From assembly GCF_014646075.1 (NCBI RefSeq), contig NZ_BMMT01000005.1, forward strand, positions 124,001 through 188,000: a stretch of DNA of 64,000 nt. The letters run 5' to 3'. How positions within the stretch are numbered: position 1 is the stretch's first letter; each line of letters starts with the position of its first letter. Both the position numbers and the translations under genes were made by a program. The stretch comes from Saccharopolyspora thermophila (GTDB taxonomy: Bacteria > Actinomycetota > Actinomycetes > Mycobacteriales > Pseudonocardiaceae). Below are positions 35,141 to 48,236 of this stretch, one piece after another. A model generated the notes under the pieces. That model saw nothing but the letters and a program-made list of their open reading frames with translations. It ran no database searches and had not been told where the DNA came from.

Positions 35141-35782
35141 TCAGCGGTGCGCTGCGGCGGCCACCTCGCGCATGCCGCGTTCCAGCTCGGCGACCAGGCG
35201 CTCGTCGACCGGGTGCCCGGCCGCGGCCATCCAGTTCGCCAGCATGCGGTGCCCGCCGTCGGTGAGGACCGACTCGGGGTGGAACTGGACGCCCTCCACC
35301 GGCAGCTCCCGGTGGCGCATGCCCATCACGATGCCGGACGCGGTCCGCGCGGTGATCTCGAACTCGTCCGGGATGGTGTCGGCGCGGACGATCAGCGAGT
35401 GGTAGCGGGTCGCGATGAACGGCTCGGGCAGCCCCGCGAACACCCCGGTGCCGGAGTGGTGGATCTCGCTGACCTTGCCGTGCAGCAACTCGGGCGCCCG
35501 CTCGACGACGCCGCCCCACACCGCACCGATGGCCTGGTGGCCGAGGCACACGCCGAACACCGGTCGGCGCTCGGCGGCGCAGCGCTCGACGAGTTCCATG
35601 GTGCGCCCGGCGCGGTCCGGTGTGCCGGGTCCGGGGCTGAGCAGGACACCATCGGCGGCGGCCACCTCGTCGTCGGTGACGACGTCGTTGCGGCGCACCA
35701 CGCAGTCCGCGCCGAGCTGGGCGAGGTACTGCACCAGGTTGTAGACGAAGCTGTCGTAGTTGTCGACGACGAGTACGCGCAC
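35141..35782 (-). CDS. Class I glutamine amidotransferase, PabA/TrpG type
   Basis: A 213-residue glutaminase subunit. Starts RVLVVDNYDSFVYNL; catalytic Cys in FGVCLGHQAIG and His-Glu in VEGVQFHPESVL near the C-terminus. It supplies ammonia to chorismate-using synthases (4-amino-4-deoxychorismate or anthranilate). The partner subunit is not in this window. At this chromosomal position the mycobacterial homologue is annotated trpG although PabA function is equally possible. GTG start at 35782 chosen because the family begins exactly here. Confidence 0.93.
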   Translation of the reverse strand: MRVLVVDNYDSFVYNLVQYLAQLGADCVVRRNDVVTDDEVAAADGVLLSPGPGTPDRAGRTMELVERCAAERRPVFGVCLGHQAIGAVWGGVVERAPELLHGKVSEIHHSGTGVFAGLPEPFIATRYHSLIVRADTIPDEFEITARTASGIVMGMRHRELPVEGVQFHPESVLTDGGHRMLANWMAAAGHPVDERLVAELERGMREVAAAAHR

Positions 35783-35897
35783 CCGCCCAGCGTACGCGGA
35801 TCGGCGCGGCGACCGCGCGCCCCTGGTCCGTGGTTGCCCGCAGCGGGTGGTGCGGCAGCTGCGGCCGGTCGGTCGGTGCGGGATCCGGATTGTGATT

Positions 35898-35907
35898 ACG
35901 TTAACGT
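35898..35907. promoter_or_regulatory. Short perfect palindrome upstream of crgA
   Basis: ACGTTAACGT, flanked by TTGTGATT and GGTACGTGG, within the 237-nt gap 35783-36019 before crgA. A regulator site or chance; no clear -35/-10 pair. Confidence 0.3.
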
Positions 35908-36019
35908 GGTACGTGGAACACGAGCCGCACCGTGGGAGGTGTCGCCCTCCCCGTCCCCGGCGCGGGAATCCTCGGTGCGGTCCGCCCGACCACGGCCACC
36001 ACCTGGCGAGGACACACCC

Positions 36020-36286
36020 ATGCCGAAGTCCAAGGTCCGCAAGAAGGACTCCTCTACCCCGGTGACGGATCGACGCACGCCGGTGAAGGCGAAGGCGGTC
36101 GGCCCGTCGCACCCCATCTACGTCGCCGTGATGCTCGGCATGATGTTGATCGGCCTGCTCTGGCTGGTGGTCAACTACATCGCGGGCGACAAGATCTCGT
36201 TCATGGCCGAGCTGGGCGGGTGGAACTTCGCGGTCGGCTTCGCGTTCATGATCATCGGACTACTGATGACGATGCGCTGGCGCTGA
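36020..36286 (+). CDS. crgA: Cell division protein CrgA
   Basis: An 88-residue membrane protein with the CrgA layout: basic N-terminus beginning PKSKVRKK, a long TM segment (IYVAVMLGMMLIGLLWLVVNY), the loop IAGDKISFM, G-x-WN in LGGWNFAVGF and a second TM ending in MTMRWR. CrgA interacts with FtsZ, FtsI and FtsQ at the septum in mycobacteria and with FtsZ in Streptomyces. ATG start. Location next to pabA and pknB matches other actinobacteria. Confidence 0.95.
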   Translation: MPKSKVRKKDSSTPVTDRRTPVKAKAVGPSHPIYVAVMLGMMLIGLLWLVVNYIAGDKISFMAELGGWNFAVGFAFMIIGLLMTMRWR

Positions 36287-36383
36287 TCGCGGGTGATCGG
36301 CGTCCGGGAGGAGCCATCCCTGGCGGGGCTCACCCGTCCCGTGGATCTCCTGACGTGTGGTTAGTGAACGACATGGGTGTAAC

Positions 36384-36437
36384 TCATCCCCATTGGGGAT
36401 AAGCCCTGTGGATAACTCGCGGGTAACCGGTGGACAA
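36384..36437. promoter_or_regulatory. Cluster of DnaA boxes upstream of the PH-domain gene
   Basis: TCATCCCCA (36384-36392), TGGGGATAA (36394-36402), TGTGGATAA (36407-36415, perfect TTATCCACA on minus) and GGTGGACAA (36429-36437) within 54 bp, ending 2 nt before the GTG of the next gene. Confidence 0.7.
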
Positions 36438-36439
36438 CG

Positions 36440-36853
36440 GTGGATGAGCACTCGGACGGACCTCTGCAGTGGGCGACCCCGGTGGGCCTCGTCGCGGCCG
36501 GGTGGGTCCTCGCGGCCCTCGCGGCGGCGTGGCTGCTGCTCGCCGACACCGCCGTGGACCGGGTGTTCATCGGCGCCATCGTGCTCGCCCTGGCCGCGGT
36601 GTCCGCGCACGCCAGCATCTGCCGACCTCGGCTGGAGGCCGACCGCAGCGGCATCACCGTCCGCGGGGTGCGGGGCGAGCGACGCTGGTCCTGGCCGACG
36701 GTGACCATCCGGGTGCGCCGCGACCGGCGGCTCGGCCGCATGGTGCAGTCCCTGGAGCTGGACACCGACGCCGACCTGGTGGTGCTCACCCGGCTCGACC
36801 TCGGTGCGGATCCGCAGGACGTCGCCGACGCCCTGCACGACCTGCGCCGCTAG
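36440..36853 (+). CDS. PH-domain membrane protein (Rv0010c-like)
   Basis: A 137-residue protein with two N-terminal transmembrane helices (VGLVAAGWVLAALAAAWLLLA and VFIGAIVLALAAVSAHA) and a cytoplasmic bacterial PH domain (RLEADRSGITVRGVRGERRWSWPTV, then DLVVLTRLDLG and a final helix DPQDVADALHDLRR). GTG start, immediately after a DnaA-box cluster, which makes replication-linked control conceivable. The 3' end overlaps the convergent rhomboid gene by 4 bp. Homologues occupy the same place in Mycobacterium; function unknown. Confidence 0.88.
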   Translation: MDEHSDGPLQWATPVGLVAAGWVLAALAAAWLLLADTAVDRVFIGAIVLALAAVSAHASICRPRLEADRSGITVRGVRGERRWSWPTVTIRVRRDRRLGRMVQSLELDTDADLVVLTRLDLGADPQDVADALHDLRR

Positions 36854-37776
36854 CCGCCCAGATCGCAGCGCGTCTCGGCACCCGAGCCGAAACAGACCAC
36901 GTTCCCGAACTGCGCGTCCCGGGTCACCAGCACCGCCACCAGCACCAGCAGCAACGCGACCAGACCCCCGGTCTGGACCAGCACCCGCCGGTTCCGCGGC
37001 GCGTAGACCAGCGCGGCCGTCGCGGCCACGCCGAGCGCCAGGCCGCCGAGGTGCCCCAGCAGCGAGACGTTCGGGATGACCACGCTGGCCACGATGTTCA
37101 GCGCGATCACCGCAAGCACCGGCCGCAGGCTGACCTTCAGCCGCAGCGCGGCGATCGCGATCCCGCCCATCAGCCCGTACACCGCGCCGGACGCACCGGC
37201 CACCGGCTGCACGGCATCGCCGAACACGAACACCGCCGCGCTGCCGCCGAGTAGCGACAGGAAGTACACCGCGGCGAACCGCACCCGCCCGAGCACCAGC
37301 TCCAGGTCCCGGCCGATCACCCACAGCGCGATCATGTTCAGCGCCAGGTGCAGCAGGCCGAGGTGCAGAAAGCCCGAGGTGATCAGGCGCCACCACTGCC
37401 CGCCCGCGACCAGCACCGGCCACAGCGCGAAATCGTCGAACAGCGCGGCCGTGTGGTTGGCGGTGGGGCTGCCCGCCTGCACCGCCGTGAGCACGAAGAC
37501 CACCACGTTCGCGGCGATCAGCAGCGGCACCAGGATCGGTTTGTCGGACAGCCTGGCCCCGGCCACCGTCACCGGTTGCCGGGCCACCCGGCGCCCCTGC
37601 GCCACGCAGTCGACGCATTGGTAGCCGACGGCGGCCTCACGCAGGCACGCCGGGCACGCCGGGCGCTCGCACCGGGTGCAGCGCAGCCCGGTGGGGCGGT
37701 CCGGGTGCCGGACGCAGGTCGGCAGCTGCGGCGGCGCCCCGTCCGCCCCGGGCCACGATCCGGGCGGAACAGTCAC
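36850..37776 (-). CDS. Rhomboid family intramembrane serine protease with N-terminal zinc-binding segment
   Basis: A 308-residue protein. N-terminal Cys/His-rich segment (CVRHPDRPTGLRCTRC, then CPAC and CVDC, residues ~20-60) resembles a B-box-type zinc ribbon. Six or seven TM helices follow, with the catalytic Ser in GASGAVYGLMG and the His in LLGHLGGLALG, plus the NMIALWVIGRDLE loop of rhomboids. It should cleave substrates within membranes. GTG start at 37776. Some actinobacterial homologues keep this zinc-segment fusion. Confidence 0.93.
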   Translation of the reverse strand: MTVPPGSWPGADGAPPQLPTCVRHPDRPTGLRCTRCERPACPACLREAAVGYQCVDCVAQGRRVARQPVTVAGARLSDKPILVPLLIAANVVVFVLTAVQAGSPTANHTAALFDDFALWPVLVAGGQWWRLITSGFLHLGLLHLALNMIALWVIGRDLELVLGRVRFAAVYFLSLLGGSAAVFVFGDAVQPVAGASGAVYGLMGGIAIAALRLKVSLRPVLAVIALNIVASVVIPNVSLLGHLGGLALGVAATAALVYAPRNRRVLVQTGGLVALLLVLVAVLVTRDAQFGNVVCFGSGAETRCDLGG

Positions 37777-37809
37777 GTGGAGGACCTGCCCTCTGGGTCG
37801 GCGGCGGCG

Positions 37810-38358
37810 TCAGCCGCGTTCGATCGAAACCTTCTCGATGACGATGTCGGTGACCGGGCGGTCGTTCTTCCCGGTCGGCGTGCGGGCGATCGAGTCCACC
37901 ACGTCCCGCGACGCCTGGTCGGCCACCTCGCCGAAGATCGTGTGCTTGAAGTTCAGCCAGTTGGTGGCCGCCACGGTGATGAAGAACTGCGATCCGTTGG
38001 TGTTCGGCCCCGCGTTCGCCATCGCCAGCAGGTACGGCTTGTCGAACTGCAGCTCCGGGTGGAACTCGTCGGCGAACTGGTAGCCGGGGCCACCGCGTCC
38101 GGTACCGGTCGGGTCACCGGTCTGGATCATGAAGCCCTCGATGACGCGGTGGAAGATCACCCCGTCGTAGAACGGCCCCGAACGCTCGCCCTTGGCGTTC
38201 GGCGCGGAGTAGTCCTTGGTCCCTTCGGCGAGGCCCACGAAGTTCTTCACAGTCTTGGGCGCCTTGTCGGGGAACAGGTTGATCCGGATGTCGCCCTGCG
38301 AGGTGTGCAGGGTCGCGGTCACCTTCGTCCCGACGAGCGATCCGTTGTCTTCAGCCAC
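37810..38358 (-). CDS. ppiA: Cyclophilin-type peptidyl-prolyl cis-trans isomerase
   Basis: A 182-residue cytoplasmic cyclophilin: TVKNFVGLAEG, YDGVIFHRVIEGFMIQTGDPTGTGRGGPGY (active-site Arg and Phe), LLAMANAGPNTNGSQFFIT and HTIFGEV. It accelerates proline isomerisation during folding. GTG at 38358 has GGATGG upstream; the longer frame to 38487 has non-conserved Arg-rich sequence. Divergent from cwsA, as in mycobacteria. Confidence 0.95.
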   Translation of the reverse strand: MAEDNGSLVGTKVTATLHTSQGDIRINLFPDKAPKTVKNFVGLAEGTKDYSAPNAKGERSGPFYDGVIFHRVIEGFMIQTGDPTGTGRGGPGYQFADEFHPELQFDKPYLLAMANAGPNTNGSQFFITVAATNWLNFKHTIFGEVADQASRDVVDSIARTPTGKNDRPVTDIVIEKVSIERG

Positions 38359-38501
38359 TCGACCATCCTGCCATCGAACAGGCCGATCGCGGCTTCTGGG
38401 TGCAGTATGGGGGCTGATCGCCGCCTGTCTCGCGGTGTCGGCGCCGTGGACATGGGTGATGACGTCGACCGGCGAACGCCGGGCCAAGGAGGCAACGCAC
38501 G

Positions 38502-39071
38502 ATGGACGAGGTGAAGGCTATGGCCCGAGCTGGTGAACGCGTGGGCAGAGCGCTCGGGACGGGTCTGCGGTCGGCGCGCCTCGGCGCCCGACGCGCCGGT
38601 GCGGTGGGGATGGCGCTGTCCCGCCAGGCCGCGGCCCGCGCGGAGCAGGAACTCGCCAGCCGTGGCATCTCCACCGAAGAGCTGCCGGAGCTGATCGCGC
38701 AACGCGCCACCGGCATGTCCCGCCGGGAGCTGGCCAAGCGCAGCCGGAAGGCGCGCCGCCAGTGGGAGCGGAAGGCGGCGCGGTCGCGCAAGCAGCTCGC
38801 GAAGAACGCCGTGGCGGCCCGCAAGGAGCTCGCCGCCCGCATCGACCCGTCGCTGCGTCGGCGCCGCCGCCGGTGGCCGTGGGCGCTGCTGGTGCTGACC
38901 GGGATGGTCGTCGCGGTGGCGGTGGCGTTCTCCCGCCGCCCCGAGGAGCTGCCGGTGGCTGGTGAGGACGACTTCGCCCAGCGCAACACCAAGGCGCGGC
39001 ACCGCGCGGAACGCGCGGACGTGCCGACGCAGGCGGACTCCCCGGTCGACGCACCGGAGCGGTCGCGCTGA
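38502..39071 (+). CDS. cwsA: CwsA-like cell-wall/polarity protein
   Basis: A 189-residue basic protein: helical Arg/Ala-rich N-terminal region, a conserved-looking LASRGISTEELPELIAQRATGMS segment, then a basic region and one TM helix near residues 125-142 (WPWALLVLTGMVVAVAVAF), then an acidic to basic tail. The match to CwsA rests on topology and on position between ppiA and tRNA-Ala. In mycobacteria CwsA interacts with Wag31 and CrgA. Sequence similarity is limited, so the name is a positional call. Confidence 0.7.
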   Translation: MDEVKAMARAGERVGRALGTGLRSARLGARRAGAVGMALSRQAAARAEQELASRGISTEELPELIAQRATGMSRRELAKRSRKARRQWERKAARSRKQLAKNAVAARKELAARIDPSLRRRRRRWPWALLVLTGMVVAVAVAFSRRPEELPVAGEDDFAQRNTKARHRAERADVPTQADSPVDAPERSR

Positions 39072-39155
39072 GCTGACCGGAGGCCGGGGCCGAACCGCGA
39101 CTCTGGCCTCCTTGTTGCGCACATCACATGCGCGCGGGTCGTCCTGCTGGCGACG

Positions 39156-39656
39156 ATGCAAGGCATGAGCGAGCAGAGCTACGACCTGAGCGCGTCGACG
39201 CGGGTGGCGGCCCCAGCGGCCGAGGTGTACCGGATCGCCAGCGACATCACGCGCATGGGCGAGTGGAGCCCGGAGTGCGTCGGCGGCCGGTGGTTGTCCG
39301 GTGAGCCGGGGACCGTGGGCGCGCGGTTCGAGGGCCACAACCAGAACCGCGACCGGCACTGGACGGCCGAGTGCGAGGTGATCGCGGCCGAGCCGGGGCG
39401 CCGCTTCGCCTGGGCGGTGCTGAGCCACTCCCCCACGCCGGACAACTCGGTGTGGTCCTTCGAGCTGGAGCCGGACGGTGACGGCTGCACGCTGACCCAG
39501 CGGTTCCGGATGAAGCAGCCGCCCAGCCGCCTGCTGGCGATCCGGGACAGCCTGCCGCCGGAGAAGGCCGCGACGTTCCTCGACTTCCGCCGGCAGCAGC
39601 TGCAGGAGGCGATGCAGCAGACGGTGGACCGCATCAGGGCGGCCGCCGAGCAGTAG
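39156..39656 (+). CDS. SRPBCC (START/Bet v1-like) family protein
   Basis: A 166-residue single-domain protein with the SRPBCC pattern: STRVAAPAAEVYRIASDITRMGEWSPECV at the start, G-x-RF-EGHN in the middle strands, WSFELEPDGDGCTLTQRF, and a long C-terminal helix. Such proteins bind lipophilic ligands or act in polyketide cyclisation. ATG 39156 or ATG 39165 could start translation; neither has a clear ribosome-binding site. Solitary between cwsA and tRNA-Ala. Confidence 0.88.
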   Translation: MQGMSEQSYDLSASTRVAAPAAEVYRIASDITRMGEWSPECVGGRWLSGEPGTVGARFEGHNQNRDRHWTAECEVIAAEPGRRFAWAVLSHSPTPDNSVWSFELEPDGDGCTLTQRFRMKQPPSRLLAIRDSLPPEKAATFLDFRRQQLQEAMQQTVDRIRAAAEQ

Positions 39657-39867
39657 CCCGGTCGTCCGGGACTCGTCCGCCGGGCGCCGCCGGGCCGGAC
39701 CACGGCGTCCGGCGGCGCCGAGGGCAGACGACCACGGCGAGCGCGTAGAGAGCAGACAGACGACCAACAAAAACAACCCCCCGAAGAGTGGGGTTCGGAA
39801 GAACAGCGGCGGAACAACGGATGCAGGGCCCTACATGCGCCCCGAATGCGCCCCGTAGCTGAACACG

Positions 39868-39899
39868 AAAAAAGACCAAGTCCCCCTGACCTGGTCTTT
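39868..39899 (-). terminator. Rho-independent terminator of tRNA-Ala
   Basis: On the minus strand, AAAGACCA (39899-39892) pairs with TGGTCTTT (39878-39871), and the second arm runs straight into further Ts. It directly follows the tRNA. Confidence 0.85.
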
Positions 39900-39901
39900 C
39901 G

Positions 39902-39977
39902 TGGTGGAGACGAGGGGAATCGAACCCCTAACCCCCGCCTTGCAAAGGCGGTGCTCTGCCAATTGAGCTACGTCCCC
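39902..39977 (-). tRNA. tRNA-Ala (anticodon TGC)
   Basis: Acceptor GGGGACG / CGTCTCC with one G-U pair, anticodon loop TTTGCAA, T-loop GTTCGAT, discriminator A and an encoded CCA (39904-39902), unlike the tRNA-Ile and tRNA-Leu in this window. Confidence 0.95.
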
Positions 39978-40099
39978 GGACATCGCAGCACCACGCAGGA
40001 CCGGTGACGCTCGCGACGGCTTACCGGCCACGTCGAGCGGGGCTCGACGCATGAGCTCGCAGCGCCCGAGCCGGTTTCACAGCGCCCAGCGGCAGGCGA

Positions 40100-40216
40100 T
40101 CACGCCTCGGCGGTGGCCTCGCGCCACAGGTCGGCCTCGGCCTTGGCAGCACGGTTGCGCCGGATGACGAACAGCACGACTCCAGCAACTGCGGCGAGTA
40201 CGAGCAGCTTCTTCAC
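40100..40216 (-). CDS. DLW-39 family small membrane protein
   Basis: A 38-residue protein: short basic start, one hydrophobic segment KKLLVLAAVAGVVLFVI, then RRNRAAKAEADLWREATAEA with the diagnostic D-L-W triad. GTG start with GGAGG 9 nt upstream. It lies between tRNA-Ile and tRNA-Ala on the same strand, the characteristic location of this family in Actinobacteria. Function unknown. Confidence 0.88.
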   Translation of the reverse strand: MKKLLVLAAVAGVVLFVIRRNRAAKAEADLWREATAEA

Positions 40217-40279
40217 TTCCGGTCGCCTCCTAGCACGGCGTGCAGACCGTGACGCTCTCGGATCAGAAATAGTGACCAG

Positions 40280-40353
40280 TGGGCCTAGAAGGACTTGAAC
40301 CTTCGACCTCTTCGTTATCAGCGAAGCGCTCTAACCGCCTGAGCTATAGGCCC
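40280..40353 (-). tRNA. tRNA-Ile (anticodon GAT)
   Basis: 74 nt; acceptor GGGCCTA / TAGGCCC, anticodon loop CTGATAA, T-loop GTTCAAG, discriminator A, no encoded CCA. Paired with tRNA-Ala downstream of gyrA as in other Actinobacteria. Confidence 0.95.
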
Positions 40354-40424
40354 TTGGTGTGCCTCAAACATTACAGGAAGCCTTCCGGCGCCCGAAACGG
40401 GGGGTCCCCTTTCCGGTCGGGCCG

Positions 40425-40463
40425 GACGTGGCGATCCCGGTCCGGGACCGGGATCGCCACGTC
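40425..40463 (-). terminator. Perfect 19-bp inverted repeat after the DUF3566 gene
   Basis: GACGTGGCGATCCCGGTCC and its exact reverse complement separated by one base, 7 nt beyond the DUF3566 stop. Likely terminates the gyrB-gyrA-DUF3566 transcription unit before tRNA-Ile. Confidence 0.85.
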
Positions 40464-40469
40464 AGCGGC

Positions 40470-41228
40470 TCACTCCCGCTCGGACAGCGTGACCTCAATG
40501 CCGCCGGCGAAGTCGGCCGCCACGTTGTAGATGAACGCGGCCACCGTCGCCAGCGCGGTCACCAGCACGATGTTGATCGCGCCGATGATCGAGGCCACCC
40601 CGAACACCCGGCCCGCGCTAATCAGCGGCTCGCTGGCCGCGTCGTCGGGCTGGGTGAGCTCGGTGAAGGTGCCGTTGAGCTGGTCCCACACGCCCATGCC
40701 GTCCAGCACGCCGTAGAGCACCGCGACGGCGATCATCCACACGAAGAACAACGCCACGCTCAGCACCAGCGCGAGCTTGAGCACCGACCACGGGTCCAGC
40801 CGCTTGATCTGCAGGCTGGCCCGCCGCGGACCGCGGCTGGGACGCCGCGCGGACGCCGCCGTGGCGCGCGCGGCGCCGGTGCCCGGAGCACCCGCGAACG
40901 ACACGGTCGTCCGCGCGGCCTGGGGCACCTCGGTGCGCACCGTGTCCTGGTCCTGCACCTGCTTCGGGATGTGCTGCGTGTCGTCGGGCTCGGCGCTCGG
41001 CGTGCTCGGCGCGGCCGACGAGCTGTCGGCCCCGGTTGCCGACGCGCGCTGCCACGGCGGCGGCGTGTCGGTGCCGTGCAGGGTGTCCCCGCCGTCGGCG
41101 GGCTGCTCCTGCTTCGAGCCGGACTCGGCGACCGCCCCCGTGCTGTCCTCGACTGTCTGGGTGCTGACCGGAGCCCGGTCCGCATCCTGCTGCGGGTCGG
41201 CGGACTCCGGCTTCTCGGAAGGTGTCAC
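40470..41228 (-). CDS. DUF3566 membrane protein (Rv0007-like)
   Basis: A 252-residue protein. The first ~150 residues are an acidic, disordered Ser/Gln/Asp-rich region. The C-terminal ~100 residues are the DUF3566 domain with two membrane helices ([27 protein letters not shown] and [30 protein letters not shown]). It follows gyrA by 54 nt on the same strand, as in all mycobacteria, so co-transcription is likely. Function unknown; the conserved link with gyrase suggests a role tied to DNA topology or envelope, which is inference. Confidence 0.92.
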   Translation of the reverse strand: MTPSEKPESADPQQDADRAPVSTQTVEDSTGAVAESGSKQEQPADGGDTLHGTDTPPPWQRASATGADSSSAAPSTPSAEPDDTQHIPKQVQDQDTVRTEVPQAARTTVSFAGAPGTGAARATAASARRPSRGPRRASLQIKRLDPWSVLKLALVLSVALFFVWMIAVAVLYGVLDGMGVWDQLNGTFTELTQPDDAASEPLISAGRVFGVASIIGAINIVLVTALATVAAFIYNVAADFAGGIEVTLSERE

Positions 41229-41282
41229 GAGCGATCCTTCGGTGATCGTCGGCTGCGTTGTGCGGCGTGGTGTCCCACGGTG

Positions 41283-43781
<2,499 letters not shown>

Positions 43782-43855
43782 GCTCGTCCTTCTCGTGCTG
43801 CGTGGGGCCGCCGGGCGGCCCGGGGTGGTCGGGGTCTACGGGCGCCGGGACGCGG

Positions 43856-46232
<2,377 letters not shown>

Positions 46233-46904
46233 CTAGCCGTAGGTGTCCCGCGGGCCGCGCCCGGGGATGTGCCGCGGCCCGTGCCGCCAACTCGGCGCGG
46301 CCGGACCCTGCACCCTGATGCGGCGGACCACGTCGCGGCCCACGTCCTCGCCGATGCGCTTGAGGATCTGCCGCTGCAGCAGCCGCAGCTGGGTGGCCCA
46401 CGCGGTGGACTGGGCCTGCACGGTGAGCTCGCCGTCCTTGAGCGCCACCGGCTTGGTGTGCTCGGCCACGTCGGCGCCGACCAGGCTGGCCCACCGGGCG
46501 AAGACCTGGCCGCCGGAGAGCCGGTCGACCCAGCCGCGCTCGGTGGCGATGCGGGCGGCGAGCCGCCCCAGCGGCTGCGGGTCCCTGTCGTCCGGCCGGG
46601 GCCCGGACCAGCCACGACGCCGACGCGGCGCGGCGAACCCCGGCTTCGTGCGCCGGGTGCGGCGGCGGGCCGCGGACTGCTCGCGGGCGGCCTGCAGCGC
46701 GGCCCGCGCGAGGTCCGGACCGGTCAGCGCGAGGTCCGGACCGGTCAGCGCGGCGCCGGCGCCACCCGCGATGCGCTCGACCGATGCCGACGAGTTATCC
46801 ACACCATCCACAGAGTTATCCCCAGATGTGGGTAGTTGGGGAGCACGCGGGGCATGATCCGTCACTCCGGGTGCACGAGTCGCCTGCGGACGGTCACCGG
46901 ACAC
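46233..46904 (-). CDS. DUF721 (DciA-like) protein
   Basis: A 223-residue protein. Residues ~115-205 form the DUF721 domain ([62 protein letters not shown]). DciA-type proteins load or help the replicative helicase in bacteria lacking DnaC; Mycobacterium DciA is encoded at this very locus. The N-terminal 110 residues are disordered and basic and contain a doubled LTGPDLA heptad. Its 5' end overlaps recF by 11 bp and carries DnaA boxes. Confidence 0.92.
   Translation of the reverse strand: MSGDRPQATRAPGVTDHAPRAPQLPTSGDNSVDGVDNSSASVERIAGGAGAALTGPDLALTGPDLARAALQAAREQSAARRRTRRTKPGFAAPRRRRGWSGPRPDDRDPQPLGRLAARIATERGWVDRLSGGQVFARWASLVGADVAEHTKPVALKDGELTVQAQSTAWATQLRLLQRQILKRIGEDVGRDVVRRIRVQGPAAPSWRHGPRHIPGRGPRDTYG
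46706..46747. repeat. 21-bp perfect tandem duplication in the DUF721 gene
   Basis: Two adjacent identical 21-bp units containing GAGGTCCGGACCGGTCA, in frame, adding seven residues (ALTGPDL) in the disordered region. Confidence 0.85.
46795..46824 (+). promoter_or_regulatory. DnaA boxes inside the 5' end of the DUF721 gene
   Basis: TTATCCACA (46795-46803, perfect), CCATCCACA (46804-46812) and TTATCCCCA (46816-46824) in the same orientation within 30 bp of coding sequence. Confidence 0.6.
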
Positions 46905-48069
46905 GGCTCACCTCGCCTTCGCAGACGTCGAATCGGGCACCGGTGAGCTCCGGTGGCACATCCTCCGGCACCGCCGCGGTGACCAGCACCTGCTCGGCAC
47001 CGGCCACCAGCTCCGCCAGCCGGGCCCGGCGGTGGCGGTCGAGCTCGGCGAAGACGTCGTCCAGGATCAACACCGGCTCGGCGCCATCCTCGGTGAGCAG
47101 GTGGTAGGAAGCCAGCCGCAACGCCAGCACGAACGACCACGATTCGCCGTGGCTGGCGTAGCCCTTCGCGGGCAGCTCGCCGAGCAGCAGCTCCAGGTCG
47201 TCGCGGTGCGGTCCGACCAGCGACACACCGCGCTCGATCTCCTGCGGCCGCACCCGTTCCAGCTCGGTGAGCAGCGCCTTCTCCAGCTCCGCAGGGTCGG
47301 CGGGCGGGCCCTGCGGCACGCCGTAATCCTCCGGCAGCGCGTCACCGAGGCTGCTGCGGTAGCGCACGTGCGCCACCCGGCCGGACGGCAGGGTGGCCTC
47401 CTCGGTGGCCGCCACACTGGCGTAAGCGCTGGTCACGTGCGGTGCGATGGCGGCAACCAGGTCGAGGCGGCCGGCGAGCAGCTCGGCACCGAGGCGCGCC
47501 AGGTGGCCGTCCCAGACCTCCAGGGTGCGCAGGTCGGCGGAGCCACCGCTGCGGCGGGCCGCGCCCGCCGACTTCAGCAGGGCACTGCGCTGCTTGAGCA
47601 CCCGGTCGTAGTCGGCGCGGACACCCGCGAAGCGGGGGGCGCGGGCGACCAGCAGGTCGTCGAGGAAGCGGCGCCGCTCACCGGGATCGCCGCGGACGAT
47701 CGCCAGGTCCTCCGGCGCGAACAGGACGATGCGCAGGATGCCGAGCACGTCCCGCGGCCGCCCCACGGCCCCGCGGTTGATCCGCGCGCGGTTGGCCTTG
47801 CCGGGCGTGATCTCCAGCTCCACCAGCAGTTCGCGACCGCTGTTGACCACCGCGGCCCGCACCACGGCGCGCGACGCGCCGTCGCGGACCAGCGGCGCGT
47901 CGGTGGCCACCCGGTGGGACCCGAGGGTGGCGACGTAGCCGATGGCCTCGACCAGGTTCGTCTTGCCCTGCCCGTTGGCCCCGATCAGCACGGTGCTGCC
48001 CGGCTCCAGGGCCAGGTCGGCGTGCGGCCAGGACCGGAAGTCGGTCACCTGCAAATGGCGGACGTACAC
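46894..48069 (-). CDS. recF: DNA replication and repair protein RecF
   Basis: A 391-residue SMC-like ATPase: Walker [10 protein letters not shown] near residue 33, the signature region ([14 protein letters not shown]) and Walker [12 protein letters not shown] near the C-terminus. RecF loads RecA at gaps and acts at stalled forks. GTG start; its gene overlaps DUF721. The upstream intergenic region holds two large palindromes. Confidence 0.97.
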   Translation of the reverse strand: MYVRHLQVTDFRSWPHADLALEPGSTVLIGANGQGKTNLVEAIGYVATLGSHRVATDAPLVRDGASRAVVRAAVVNSGRELLVELEITPGKANRARINRGAVGRPRDVLGILRIVLFAPEDLAIVRGDPGERRRFLDDLLVARAPRFAGVRADYDRVLKQRSALLKSAGAARRSGGSADLRTLEVWDGHLARLGAELLAGRLDLVAAIAPHVTSAYASVAATEEATLPSGRVAHVRYRSSLGDALPEDYGVPQGPPADPAELEKALLTELERVRPQEIERGVSLVGPHRDDLELLLGELPAKGYASHGESWSFVLALRLASYHLLTEDGAEPVLILDDVFAELDRHRRARLAELVAGAEQVLVTAAVPEDVPPELTGARFDVCEGEVSRVR

Positions 48070-48167
48070 AGCGGTCCAACTTAGGGTGCGGTGCTCGTGG
48101 GTGATCTCCGCGGTGGAGAAACCCGAAGCTTACTCACGCGCGTCGGGGTGGCCGGTCCGCGCGTCGG

Positions 48168-48199
48168 CCCCTGTCGATCTGTCGACATATCGACAGGGG
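48168..48199. repeat. 32-bp palindrome between gnd and recF
   Basis: Arms CCCCTGTCGAT / ATCGACAGGGG around the core TGTCGACA, with one mismatched pair. Centre at 48183/48184. Confidence 0.85.
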
Positions 48200-48234
48200 T
48201 GCCGGGTCGATGTGTCGACAAATCGACCCGGCAC
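48199..48234. repeat. 36-bp palindrome between gnd and recF
   Basis: Arms GTGCCGGGTCGAT / ATCGACCCGGCAC around the same TGTCGACA core, one mismatched pair. Centre 33 bp from the neighbouring palindrome; it ends 3 bp from the gnd stop and may also terminate gnd transcription. Confidence 0.85.
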
Positions 48235-48236
48235 AC

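Noticed and set aside
48168-48234. CRISPR-like repeats between gnd and recF
   Set aside because: Only two units, each a long palindrome with no spacer between; no cas genes in the window.
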